Positions 7,301-14,349 of a stretch of DNA of 14,934 nt are shown here, one piece after another; the first letter of the stretch is position 1, and each line of letters opens with the position of its first letter. Location: positions 1 through 14,934 of the forward strand of contig JAJZVM010000094.1 in the NCBI GenBank assembly GCA_021845645.1, given 5' to 3'. Source of the DNA: Bacillota bacterium. GTDB taxonomy: Bacteria; Bacillota_E; JAJZYS01; JAJYTV01. The translations under genes were made by a program, and so were the position numbers. The notes beneath the pieces are model-generated. The model saw only the letters and a program-made list of their open reading frames with translations, ran no database searches and was not told the DNA's origin.

Positions 7301-8641
7301 CTAAAGGTCGAGCGACGCGACGGAGAGGTTGAACGACGCGTCGATAATCGGAAAATCCTGCAAGATGTTGCGGTTCGCCACGGCGAGCGGCACTGCGATC
7401 CAATTGATGCTCGACGCCGTGCGGATCCGGCTCGCTGCAATGCGGCCGCCGCGTAGCGCGACCCGGTAGAAGAGGCGGCCGCGCGGCGCTTCGACGAGCC
7501 CGTAGCCGAGGCCGTCCCCACGTTCCGCCGCCGGGGTCGCGGCCGCAGCGTGTCCGCCCGCTCTGCGCAACATGGCGACAGACTGCGCGATCTCCTCGCA
7601 GCGCACGACATAGCGCCCATAGGCGTCTCCTGCGGCGAAGCCCGCAGGAAGGCGACCGTAGCAGAGTTCCGGATACGAGGCGTAGGGGCGATCCCACCGC
7701 ACGTCTTCGCTGCGCCCGGCGGAGCGACCGACCACGCCGACGAGCTCCAGGCCCTCCTGGGGAATCCTGCCCGCGCCATGCAGCCGGTCGAGGAAGGAGT
7801 TCGTGTGGTCGAGCGCGTGCCGAACGACCTGGAATTGGTGCTCGACCGTCCCGAGGAGCGAGGGCAGCTCCGCGGAGACGTCCGGCAGAGTTCGCCGCCA
7901 CCCGACTGGCGCGATGAGGCCGCGCAGGTAGCGGTGGCCGGTCCAGCGTTCGCCGAAGCGCAGAACGCTGTCGCGCAGTCGGTAGAGGTCGGCTGCGGCG
8001 ACGATGGTGCCCGTCGCTGCAGCCAGCGATGCAAGGTCGCCAAGGTGGCTATGCAGACGCTCCAGTTCCGCTAGCGTGCTGCGCAGAACTGCAGTACTGT
8101 CGTCCACCTCGAGACCAAGCGCATGCTCCACTGCTAGGCTGAACGCAAGCGCGTGCGCGACGGTCGAGGTGCCACTCGTGCGTTCGGCGACCTCCACAGC
8201 CTGCGAAGGCTCCATCCCCTGCAGGATGCGGGTGACTCCCCTCCGCTTGTAGCCGGGCCGTAACGTCAGCGAGTGGATCTCATCGCCCAGGACGTCCATC
8301 TCGTAGCGAAGGGCTTCGGCGACATCCGCGCGCACTGGTCCGAGCGGGATGACGTGCATGCCTTCGCCGATGATCGCGCGCGGTGCTGCCGCAGGCTCGA
8401 AGGCATCCGGCGGGAAGTCCCGCTCCTCCGAAAAGCGCAGGCTGGGAAAGCCGCACCGACTCGGGCGCTCGTGCGGCCCCGGCCCCGCGTCGCGTTCGAC
8501 GATCTTGCCGTCTTCCCCCCACAGCGCAACCGACGTTCCGCCTTCCGCCGGGAAGATGTCGAGGATCTTCTGGCCTTCCCGCGCAGCCTCCCGGCAGATG
8601 GAAAGCAAGGAGACCTCTTCGAGGTCTCGGATGTGAGCCAT
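7301..8641 (-). CDS. NuoCD/HyfG-like large subunit lacking nickel-binding cysteines (Ehr-type)
   Basis: A 446-residue protein of the complex I 49-kDa / [NiFe]-hydrogenase large-subunit family. The N-terminal ~90 residues resemble the NuoC-like part of HyfG; the core starts near residue 100 with the GPVRADVAEALRYEMDVLG segment and LRPGYKRRGVTRILQG. Where true group 4 hydrogenases have ERxCGxC, this one reads ERTSGTS (S156 and S159), and the C-terminal DPCxxC is replaced by DASFNL (434-439). All four Ni ligands are absent, so no H2 chemistry is expected. Other fold landmarks remain: RSEDVRWDRPYASYPEL, and SSINWIAVPLAVANRN. The ATG at 8641 follows a GGGAGGGAG site; 13 bases separate it from the HyfF-like stop. 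The best description is Ehr (energy-converting hydrogenase-related). The substrate and redox partner cannot be read from the sequence. Confidence 0.88.
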   Translation of the reverse strand: MAHIRDLEEVSLLSICREAAREGQKILDIFPAEGGTSVALWGEDGKIVERDAGPGPHERPSRCGFPSLRFSEERDFPPDAFEPAAAPRAIIGEGMHVIPLGPVRADVAEALRYEMDVLGDEIHSLTLRPGYKRRGVTRILQGMEPSQAVEVAERTSGTSTVAHALAFSLAVEHALGLEVDDSTAVLRSTLAELERLHSHLGDLASLAAATGTIVAAADLYRLRDSVLRFGERWTGHRYLRGLIAPVGWRRTLPDVSAELPSLLGTVEHQFQVVRHALDHTNSFLDRLHGAGRIPQEGLELVGVVGRSAGRSEDVRWDRPYASYPELCYGRLPAGFAAGDAYGRYVVRCEEIAQSVAMLRRAGGHAAAATPAAERGDGLGYGLVEAPRGRLFYRVALRGGRIAASRIRTASSINWIAVPLAVANRNILQDFPIIDASFNLSVASLDL

Positions 8642-8654
8642 GATCTCCCTCCCC

Positions 8655-9992
8655 CTAGTGCGGCAGATGCCAGCGCAGCAACCAAGGAACCGCGAACCCG
8701 GAGATCAAGAGAAGCGCCGAGAGGAGCACGGTCGGCGCCACCTCGAGCGCTCCCTCCGCAGAGAGCCGGGTGCCAGGCGTGGGCTGGTACCAAAGGCGCG
8801 GCGCGCGATAGGCGATGGCGATGAAGCCGAGCGCGAGCAAGGCGAGCATGAGGATTGCCGGAATAACGGTGGCGCCCTGCGCGAGACCGCCAGCAGCGAC
8901 CAGCCACTCGCTGAAGAACGGGCCGAGCGGCGGCACCCCTGCAAGCGCTGCGAGGCCGATCAGCAGTCCGCCGCTGCCCCATGGCATGCCTTGATGCAGC
9001 CCACCGATCTTCGTCCCGTCGACCGTCCCGTACCGCGTCTGGATCTCCCCACTGACGAAGAAGCACTGGCTTTTCGCAAGCCCGTGGGTGATCACGTGCA
9101 GCAGGGCGCCAACGAGACCGATGCCCCCGAACCCCATCCCAAGCGCGATGACCCCCATGTGCTCGACCGAGGAGTAGGCGAGCAGGCGCTTGAGGTTGCG
9201 CTGCCCCGCCATCGCCCCCACGCCGACGACGAGCGAAAGCAGGCCGAGCCCGATCAGCAGGTCGTTCGGCCACGCCGCCCCGTGCAGCAGGGCCCTCGTC
9301 TGCTGCAGGCCGGTGTGAAGCACCCAGAGGATGCCCGCGAGCTCGGCGCCAGAGAGCAGCGCGGAGACCGGTGCGGGCGCCTGGGCGTGGGCGTCCGGGA
9401 GCCAGGTGTGGAGCGGAACGAGACCTGCCTTCGCACCGAATCCGACCACCAGCAGGATCGCTCCCGCCGCGGCGGTCTGCGTCGAGCCGCCGCCGATCAT
9501 CACGACGCCGGCGAGAGCGATGAGTCCACCCATCCCCGCCAGCATGAGGTACTTCCACGCGGCCTCGAAGGTGTGCACGCCGGGCCGCAGCCCGACGAGT
9601 GCCACGGAGCTGAGAGTGGTCGCCTCGACCGCGACCCACAGCGCGAGGAGCGACCAGTGCTCCCCCAGGCCGAAGAGGCTCGCGGCGAAGACGCCAAGCA
9701 GGACGAAGTAGGACGCCTGCAGGCGCCTTGGCCAGGCCTCTTCGACCCCCCCGTCGAGGTAGTACGGCGAGGCCCAGAACGCGACCGCTCCGAGCACCGC
9801 CACGAGCGCCTGGTAGGCGTCGTTCCAGCTGCGGGCGGAGTAGGCCGCAATGAGGAATCCTGCCGCGATCAGGGCGAAGAGCACAGCGGCGATGCGACCG
9901 CCAGCCGACGGCCTCCATGCCGCGAGCAGGCTGAGGAGAAGTGCGAGCCCGATCCCCACAAGTCCAAGCTGATGCCCGATGGATGCGATGAT
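8655..9992 (-). CDS. HyfF/NuoN-like antiporter subunit of Ehr-like complex (start uncertain)
   Basis: A second proton-conducting membrane subunit, about 445 residues, of the Mrp/NuoN/HyfF type. TM7 motif GAKAGLVPLHTWLPDAHAQA, TM8 motif QRNLKRLLAYSSVEHMGVIA and the segment HVITHGLAKSQCFFVSGEI carry the conserved Lys/His residues of the ion path. The start is unclear. An in-frame ATG at 10073 has no ribosome binding site and overlaps the HyfE-like gene by 76 bases. A GTG at 9959 also lacks one and would cut into the first membrane helix. The strong GAGGGGG at 10007-10001 points instead to an ATC codon at 9992, right after the HyfE stop, which I use here as the best-supported boundary. At either extreme the protein has the same core. 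Confidence 0.85.
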   Translation of the reverse strand: MIASIGHQLGLVGIGLALLLSLLAAWRPSAGGRIAAVLFALIAAGFLIAAYSARSWNDAYQALVAVLGAVAFWASPYYLDGGVEEAWPRRLQASYFVLLGVFAASLFGLGEHWSLLALWVAVEATTLSSVALVGLRPGVHTFEAAWKYLMLAGMGGLIALAGVVMIGGGSTQTAAAGAILLVVGFGAKAGLVPLHTWLPDAHAQAPAPVSALLSGAELAGILWVLHTGLQQTRALLHGAAWPNDLLIGLGLLSLVVGVGAMAGQRNLKRLLAYSSVEHMGVIALGMGFGGIGLVGALLHVITHGLAKSQCFFVSGEIQTRYGTVDGTKIGGLHQGMPWGSGGLLIGLAALAGVPPLGPFFSEWLVAAGGLAQGATVIPAILMLALLALGFIAIAYRAPRLWYQPTPGTRLSAEGALEVAPTVLLSALLLISGFAVPWLLRWHLPH

Positions 9993-9997
9993 GGCCG

Positions 9998-10594
9998 TTA
10001 CCCCCTCAGGCGTGTCAGGTGGTCCGCGGTCGGGGACGCGCTGAACTCCTCGGTTCCCCGACGCTGCAGCCATGCCAGCAGGACGCCGAGCATCAGCACC
10101 TCGACGACCGCCAGCATCTCAGGCAGTCCTGGGACGGTAGAGTACTGCAAGGAGAGAAGGCTGACGCCGAGTTCGGCGCCGATCAGCAAAAGCGCCTGCA
10201 CCCAGATCTCCCGCCGCATCATCGCGAGCCAAAGCGCTGTGCCGAGCACCCCGACTGCAAGACCTCCGGCTCCGAGAGCCCACCATGCAAGTGCCAGCGC
10301 CAGCACCGCTCCGAGCACGAGCGAGGGTGTACCGCGGGTCGCGACGCCGTAGTCCGCGTGGGGCAGCCGGCGCGCAAGCAGCGACGGCACCGCGAACACC
10401 TTCACGACCAGCCAGAGCACCGCAAGGAGCAGCCAAGACGGATCCGATCGCCCGACGTAGACGGCGGAAGCGACGGTTGCGAGCGCGGCAATGCGATACC
10501 AACCCAGAGCACTAAGAGTTCTGCGAGCGATCGCCAGCATCACGAGGGACAGCCACGCGACCAGGGTCAGGACGACAAGGCTGCTGAAACCCAT
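9998..10594 (-). CDS. HyfE-like (NuoK-related) membrane subunit
   Basis: A 198-residue hydrophobic protein with six or more predicted membrane helices, matching HyfE in length and position. HyfE-type proteins contain a NuoK-like C-terminal half whose buried Glu residues link the hydrophilic arm to the pumping subunits; here they are seen in LLIGAELGVSLLSLQY and EMLAVVEVLMLGVLLAW. The ATG at 10594 has AGGAGG seven bases upstream (10607-10602), and that site overlaps the stop of the NuoH-like gene. A TTG at 10600 is in frame but too close to the ribosome binding site. The protein itself is weakly conserved, so the call depends partly on the operon context. Confidence 0.78.
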   Translation of the reverse strand: MGFSSLVVLTLVAWLSLVMLAIARRTLSALGWYRIAALATVASAVYVGRSDPSWLLLAVLWLVVKVFAVPSLLARRLPHADYGVATRGTPSLVLGAVLALALAWWALGAGGLAVGVLGTALWLAMMRREIWVQALLLIGAELGVSLLSLQYSTVPGLPEMLAVVEVLMLGVLLAWLQRRGTEEFSASPTADHLTRLRG

Positions 10595-10606
10595 GAACAA
10601 CCCTCC

Positions 10607-11539
10607 TCAGGTAATAGCGATGGCAAGCGCGGCCAGGGCGGCAACAGCGACGGAAACCGTGAGGTACTCTGCGATGCGAAGCAGGCGGAGCTTTGCGAAC
10701 GAGAGTTCGACGAGCACCACCAGGAGCCCGAGTACGACCAGCTTCGCCGCTGTAGCCAAGATCGCCGCGGCGATCATGGCGGGTGCAAGCGATCCTGCGA
10801 GTCCCCAAGGCGTCGCGAGGACGTTGACGAGGATAATCCCGAGGATCGTGAACTTCATCCAGCCGCCCCATTCGAAGAGGGCCAGGTCTGTCCCACTGGC
10901 CTCGAACGTGCGGTTGGGATCGATCAGCGAGAGTTCCTGGCTGGAATCCGGGTTGTCGACTGGCAGCCGGCCAGCTTCGGCTAGGAGCAGCAAGATCCAC
11001 GCGACCGTCACCAGGGCGTGGCTCGGGGTGAGCAGGGCGGCACCGCCGAACGCCTGGTTCACGACGTACGGAATCGTCGCTCCACCGACCGCAGCGGCGG
11101 TGAACAGTGCGGCCAAGGTGAGAGGCTCTGCAAGTGTACCGATGAACCGGACGCGGCTGACCGCAATCGACGAATAAGGACTGCCCGCATCCGCGGACGC
11201 CAACAGCAGCACGAGTCCCGCACCGCCAAGGATCATCCCACCTCCCAGCATGTCTGCCATGAACGCCAACGGCAGCGGGAATGTCGTCAGCACCGGGATC
11301 AGGAGCGCGACGATCAACGGTGCAGAGAAGTAGACGGCAGGTGCAATCGAACGGATCGCCGTCGTCTCCGCATTCCAGACGGTCTCCTTGTGGAACCACT
11401 TGTACAGATTTCTATAGGGCTGCAATACCGGAGGGCCCATCCGACGCATGCCACGTGCTTTGAATCGGTCCATGATCCCCTTCAGGAGCGGAGCGAACAG
11501 GATCACAAAAAGTACTTGGATGATCTGTGCGACAAACAC
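10607..11539 (-). CDS. NuoH/HyfC-like membrane anchor subunit, first gene of the Ehr-like operon
   Basis: A 310-residue protein of the NuoH / HyfC / complex I subunit 1 family, which anchors the iron-sulfur arm to the membrane. Landmarks are GPPVLQPYRNLYKWFHKETV near residue 35, ARGMRRMGPP before it, AEAGRLPVDNPDSSQELSL (the conserved E-x-R-x-P-x-D-x-P motif) and the following segment with EWGGWMKFTIL. I start at a GTG (11539) because AGGAGG at 11551-11546 lies six bases before it; the frame is open further upstream, but that would run through the riboswitch leader. It is the promoter-proximal gene and is followed by the HyfE-like gene after 12 bases. Expression should depend on the leader riboswitch. 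Confidence 0.9.
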   Translation of the reverse strand: MFVAQIIQVLFVILFAPLLKGIMDRFKARGMRRMGPPVLQPYRNLYKWFHKETVWNAETTAIRSIAPAVYFSAPLIVALLIPVLTTFPLPLAFMADMLGGGMILGGAGLVLLLASADAGSPYSSIAVSRVRFIGTLAEPLTLAALFTAAAVGGATIPYVVNQAFGGAALLTPSHALVTVAWILLLLAEAGRLPVDNPDSSQELSLIDPNRTFEASGTDLALFEWGGWMKFTILGIILVNVLATPWGLAGSLAPAMIAAAILATAAKLVVLGLLVVLVELSFAKLRLLRIAEYLTVSVAVAALAALAIAIT

Positions 11540-11568
11540 AAAAGGCCTCCTACACAGGGGCATAAATA

Positions 11569-11594
11569 GACCCCTGTCGAGTTCGACAGGAGTC
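11569..11594 (-). terminator. Riboswitch-controlled intrinsic terminator in the Ehr operon leader
   Basis: On the minus strand GACTCCTGTCG (11594 to 11584) pairs with CGACAGGGGTC (11579 to 11569): 11 pairs, one of them G-U, around an AACT loop, followed by TATTTAT. The 5' arm includes all of the aptamer's P1 strand GACTCC, so terminator and aptamer are mutually exclusive. A further overlapping hairpin, CAGGGG with CCCCTG (11576-11571 with 11560-11555), may form when the terminator does not. This predicts transcription ON with fluoride. Confidence 0.82.
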
Positions 11595-11643
11595 ATTAGC
11601 CGGATGGCAGTTAGGGAAATTTCCCAGGCGGATCTCCATCGCC
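11589..11643 (-). promoter_or_regulatory. Fluoride riboswitch (crcB motif) in the leader of the Ehr-like operon
   Basis: Conserved blocks on the minus strand are GGCGATGGAGATCCGCC, TAACTGCC, an ATCC loop, GGCTAATGACTCCTG. Relative to the second copy at 4739-4785 it has about 11 extra bases forming the palindrome GGGAAATTTCCC (11625-11614) before the AACTGCC block, and GCTAATGA instead of GCTGATGA. P1 is shorter (GGAG with CTCC). It starts at, or one or two bases after, the predicted transcription start and is followed by a terminator and the NuoH-like gene. Fluoride riboswitches before genes annotated as formate hydrogenlyase are established for this motif. Confidence 0.9.
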
Positions 11644-11644
11644 T

Positions 11645-11681
11645 GGACTCAATCATACGAAAGCATCGGGCGAGGTGTCAA
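11645..11681 (-). promoter_or_regulatory. Sigma-A type promoter of the Ehr-like operon
   Basis: On the minus strand a perfect -35 TTGACA (11681-11676) and a near-perfect -10 TATGAT (11657-11652) are separated by 18 bases. The predicted start near 11645 falls at the first base or two of the fluoride aptamer, as expected for a riboswitch leader. It is the strongest promoter I can see in the window. Confidence 0.85.
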
Positions 11682-12031
11682 CGGTCCAGGGAGTCTAGCA
11701 GAGTGTCAATCATCTGTTGGTCGAGAACGACGGGATCTGCCTCTCTCAGATGGTGGCATAGCCTGGGTGAATGACCATGTTGAAGACGTGGGCGAGGCCG
11801 TGCGATCGGTTGTCGCCGCTGTCCTCGGATGGGAAGTGACCATGTTGGTGGGGACGGACACCGATGCCATGAGCGCGCGCTTTGCCCGTGCAACCGGGGA
11901 ATGCCTGCAGCTGTTCTTGCACCAGCCGATCGATACATGGATGCACGTGGTATACGTCCCCCGCCATCTTCCGGGATCGCACGCTATCTGTAGTGCTCGA
12001 GGTAGACGAGGCGGGGCCGTCAACTCCCATC
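11682..12031. other. Region without a convincing gene between mgtC and the Ehr promoter
   Basis: Overlapping open frames exist on both strands (plus 11767-12075; minus 11746-12066 and 11678-11938), none with a clear ribosome binding site or a family motif I recognise. The minus frames are rich in His/Arg/Ser, the plus frame is more protein-like (a stretch with DHVEDVGEAVRSVVAAVLGW) but overlaps the end of mgtC. It may be a decayed gene. An 11-base direct repeat, TGACCATGTTG, occurs twice, about 65 bases apart (near 11772 and 11838). Confidence 0.35.
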
Positions 12032-12703
12032 TCACTGCCGAGCGGCAAGCACTCCCTCCACTCCAAGGAGAATAGTGGGCAGCGGTGGGTTGCTGCTTCC
12101 GCCCGAAACGAGGAACCGGATCTCTACCACTCCTTCCGGTAGCCCTTGGCGCTCAAAGCCCGCACTTTCGATGTTCCACCCCTCCGAGGCCACGGCCGCC
12201 GTTACGGCCGCCAATACCCCTCGATCGTCACGGCACTGGATCCGCAGCTTCATAATGCCTTTGCGTCGCGCGCGGCGCAGACGGATCTCTAATAACCGAA
12301 AGGTGAGGTCCGCTCCTAGTCCCACGGCGGTGGCCGCCACACTCCAGATCAGAAGACCAGCACCAGTAGCCAGGCCAATACCCGCTGCCAGCCACACTCC
12401 TGCGGCGGTAGTCAAACCTTGCACGCCTCCGCGCCTAATGAATATTAGACCGGCGCCCAAGAAACCGATACCACTAACGACCTGGGCGGCTACACGGGAC
12501 GGGTCAAGTATGATCAGGTCCTGACGAACGACGTCGAAGAAGCCGTACTGACTAACCATCATAACCAGCGCGGCCCCAACCCCAACGAGGATATGAGTGC
12601 GCAGACCGGCGTCTTTCTGACGCAACTCCCGCTCTAGGCCAATTAATCCGGCCAGGGCGGCAGCCAGAAAAAGGCGTTCGATGCCTTCCAGCGACGAGAT
12701 CAC
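12032..12703 (-). CDS. mgtC: MgtC/SapB family membrane protein
   Basis: A 223-residue protein of the MgtC/SapB family, inner-membrane proteins associated with growth at low magnesium, and in pathogens with survival in macrophages and control of ATP synthase. The N-terminal membrane part shows the signatures GLIGLERELRQKDAGLRTHILVG, GIGFLGAGLIF and VQGLTTAAGVWLAAGIGLATGAG with about five helices. After about residue 150 comes a soluble ACT-like domain (KLRIQCRDDRGVLAAVTAAVASEGWNIESAGFE). The start is GTG at 12703, with GGGAGG eight bases upstream. It stands alone, on the same strand as the Ehr operon but about 390 bases from its promoter. The ACT-like domain suggests ligand or protein control; no Mg-sensing leader is recognisable. 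Function in this host is inferred from family only. Confidence 0.92.
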   Translation of the reverse strand: MISSLEGIERLFLAAALAGLIGLERELRQKDAGLRTHILVGVGAALVMMVSQYGFFDVVRQDLIILDPSRVAAQVVSGIGFLGAGLIFIRRGGVQGLTTAAGVWLAAGIGLATGAGLLIWSVAATAVGLGADLTFRLLEIRLRRARRKGIMKLRIQCRDDRGVLAAVTAAVASEGWNIESAGFERQGLPEGVVEIRFLVSGGSSNPPLPTILLGVEGVLAARQ

Positions 12704-12929
12704 ACTTTCCGCCTCCCGGCGCCAATGGTGACTAAACGTTCAGGCTAATTCTACGTCCTTCAAAAGGTAATGTGGGCCTAGCTAAGACCCATGCGAGCCG
12801 GATTCGCCGAGTGGGATGATCGGTCACGGTTTCTGACGAGGCTCCGCGCGGATCGGAGTTGGGCGCCGACGACTCTGCACTGTGGGTCGCGGTCTCCACC
12901 CTGCGCGCTAAGCCACGCTTATGCCGCGG

Positions 12930-13073
12930 CCTGCAAACTACCAACGCGATCGAGGCTTTAAATTCGCAGGTCCGCTCTATCGCATCGCCGGCTACAGCCA
13001 CCTGCCGATCCTGGCCCAGGCCCACCACATCTACGCCAGTCGACTCGACGAAGCTACCGCCCGCGCGAGTTAG
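12930..13073 (+). pseudogene. Transposase-like C-terminal debris (possibly IS256-type), frameshifted
   Basis: A plus frame contains LQTTNAIEALNSQVR (about 12931-12975), close to the TTNAIESLNxxLR signature near the C-terminus of IS256/Mutator transposases. A shifted frame then gives YRIAGYSHLPILAQAHHIYA and RLDEATARAS before a TAG at 13071. Both look like protein relics but neither has a start, and I cannot prove that they belong to the same element. The rest of the 490-base gap between mgtC and the acetate transporter shows no gene. Confidence 0.4.
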
Positions 13074-13127
13074 ATAACTCAGGAAATCGGAAGTCCCCAA
13101 GTTCCACTACGTTCTGGACACCACGGA

Positions 13128-13162
13128 GGCGTCCCCGCTCGCTGATCGCGTGCGGGGACGCC
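13128..13162 (-). terminator. Strong hairpin downstream of the acetate transporter gene
   Basis: GGCGTCCCCGC (13128-13138) and GCGGGGACGCC (13152-13162) form a perfect 11-base stem with a 13-base loop, 34 bases past the stop codon of the acetate transporter gene. There is no T tract on the minus strand, so termination would rely on the GC-rich stem; it could also act on plus-strand transcripts. Confidence 0.65.
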
Positions 13163-13195
13163 CCCACGAGGTTACGTGCAACCCATTAGAGGCAG

Positions 13196-13783
13196 TTACG
13201 CACTCTTCACTCGGCCCAGCGGAAGAACATCACGACCATACGTGAATTGGAGTAAGTGAGCTAAGGCGTAATACCAGCCAAGGGTGGCAAACACCAGCGT
13301 CACCCATCCACCGATGACGGTAAGACCGCTACTCGGGAGACCGGCTCCCAAACCAAGCAGGATCAGCGCGAGCGTGATCAGGGCGAGGATCACAGTAAGC
13401 ACTCGGTTGGTCCGTAACGAAGCAAGGGTAAAGTAGAGACTGATCACAGCCCACATCGCGAGAAAGACCGCCATCGCCGACCCCATTGCACTCTCTGGAA
13501 TGGAGTGAGCGAACCAAACGTTGATCGCGCCCAAAATAAGCCAGAACGGGCCGTAACTGCCGAACACAGTGGCACCGAACGGATTGCCTGACTGAATTTC
13601 CAGAATAGCTACAATGACCTGCATTAGGCCACCAAAAAAGAATGCCACGGGCAAGACTACCGCTAACCCCTTCGGGTCGACGAGACCTGCGTTGTACAGC
13701 CCCAGCATAAACGATGTAGTTGAGAACGCCGTAACAGCCCACGCTGTCCCGTCGGCCATCTTAACGCCCATGTAGAATCCCAT
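13196..13783 (-). CDS. Acetate uptake transporter family (AceTr/SatP-like) membrane protein
   Basis: A 195-residue protein with six predicted membrane helices of the AceTr (GPR1/FUN34/YaaH) family, which import acetate or succinate with protons. Recognisable features are TAWAVTAFSTTSFMLGLYNAG at the first helix, the FFFGGLMQVIVAILEIQSGNPFGATVFGSYGPFW block and a C-terminal GWYYALAHLL helix. The usual N-terminal NPAPLGL motif is degenerate (DGTAWAV), so substrate range may differ. Start codons at 13783, 13771 and 13759 are all possible; ribosome binding sites are weak, and 13771 has an AAAGGATGGGA stretch upstream. It lies 59 bases after the small membrane protein gene on the same strand and may be cotranscribed with it from the promoter near 14450. 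A hairpin follows. Confidence 0.88.
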   Translation of the reverse strand: MGFYMGVKMADGTAWAVTAFSTTSFMLGLYNAGLVDPKGLAVVLPVAFFFGGLMQVIVAILEIQSGNPFGATVFGSYGPFWLILGAINVWFAHSIPESAMGSAMAVFLAMWAVISLYFTLASLRTNRVLTVILALITLALILLGLGAGLPSSGLTVIGGWVTLVFATLGWYYALAHLLQFTYGRDVLPLGRVKSA

Positions 13784-13842
13784 CCTTTCACGCGAGCAAT
13801 CAGTGCGGATCCGAGACTCGAACGACTAGCGACTTGCTGTTG

Positions 13843-14196
13843 TCAATCAGCAGGTGGCGGTGGAGGCGCGATTACTCCAATGCCTAATCGTTTTGCCTTC
13901 CGTCGCCGACCGAATTTCCCCCATCGCATCGCCAAGTCCCACCAGATCACTGCAAGGAGCGGGAGCACCCCGAGAGCGCCCATGGCTGGAAAAAAGAGAT
14001 CCTGCCACCGCCACACCTCGGAACGGAGATGGATGCCTACCATGATCACCAGACCCACATTTGCCAGTAGGGGCAACGCAACAACCAGTGCCAAGGGCAA
14101 CGGGGACCATTGACGCACATCCTGCTGGAGTACCTTCTCCGACGGTAACCGGAAGGTGTGTCCGCCCTTGTGTCTTCGTCGCGGAGTCGTTGACAT
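13843..14196 (-). CDS. Small two-helix membrane protein, function unknown
   Basis: I do not recognise this 117-residue protein. It has a basic N-terminus (MSTTPRRRHKGGHTFRL), two hydrophobic segments (about residues 33-56 and 67-93, the second ending in a Trp-Trp-Asp cluster), and a basic tail ending in a proline run (APPPPPAD). It probably sits in the membrane with a positive-inside orientation and both ends in the cytoplasm. The frame is open up to a GTG at 14370, but the ATG at 14196 with an AAAGGGG site just upstream fits better and avoids a low-complexity leader. It precedes the acetate transporter gene and could be a partner or small accessory subunit; this is guesswork from position. 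Confidence 0.7.
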   Translation of the reverse strand: MSTTPRRRHKGGHTFRLPSEKVLQQDVRQWSPLPLALVVALPLLANVGLVIMVGIHLRSEVWRWQDLFFPAMGALGVLPLLAVIWWDLAMRWGKFGRRRKAKRLGIGVIAPPPPPAD

Positions 14197-14349
14197 CGTC
14201 CCCTTTCTGAACTCCAGACTTGGCAGATAGATCAGCCCATAAAAAGACGGACCGACGATCCCCCGTACGCGAGCTACCCGTGGCAGACCACGGGGCCCGG
14301 AGTGTACGTAGGAGTCGTCAGCCCGTATTGGCAATTCTCCCGCTTCAAT

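Noticed and set aside
7301..8641. Functional [NiFe] hydrogenase or formate hydrogenlyase large subunit
   Set aside because: Both nickel-binding cysteine pairs are missing (ERTSGTS and DASFNL), and no formate dehydrogenase or maturation genes are present.
8266..9918. 550-residue minus-strand frame overlapping HyfF- and HyfG-like genes
   Set aside because: It is an out-of-frame shadow spanning two real genes; the Arg-rich product has no family resemblance.
8640..10352. 570-residue plus-strand frame and similar long frames opposite the Ehr genes
   Set aside because: They are antisense shadows of GC-rich coding sequence: composition rich in Arg/Glu/Gln/Pro, no motifs, no ribosome binding site, while the minus strand encodes clear membrane proteins.
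12704..12800. Magnesium or manganese riboswitch in front of mgtC
   Set aside because: The leader contains a short GGGCC/GACCC hairpin but none of the conserved blocks of the M-box or yybP-ykoY motifs that I can recognise.
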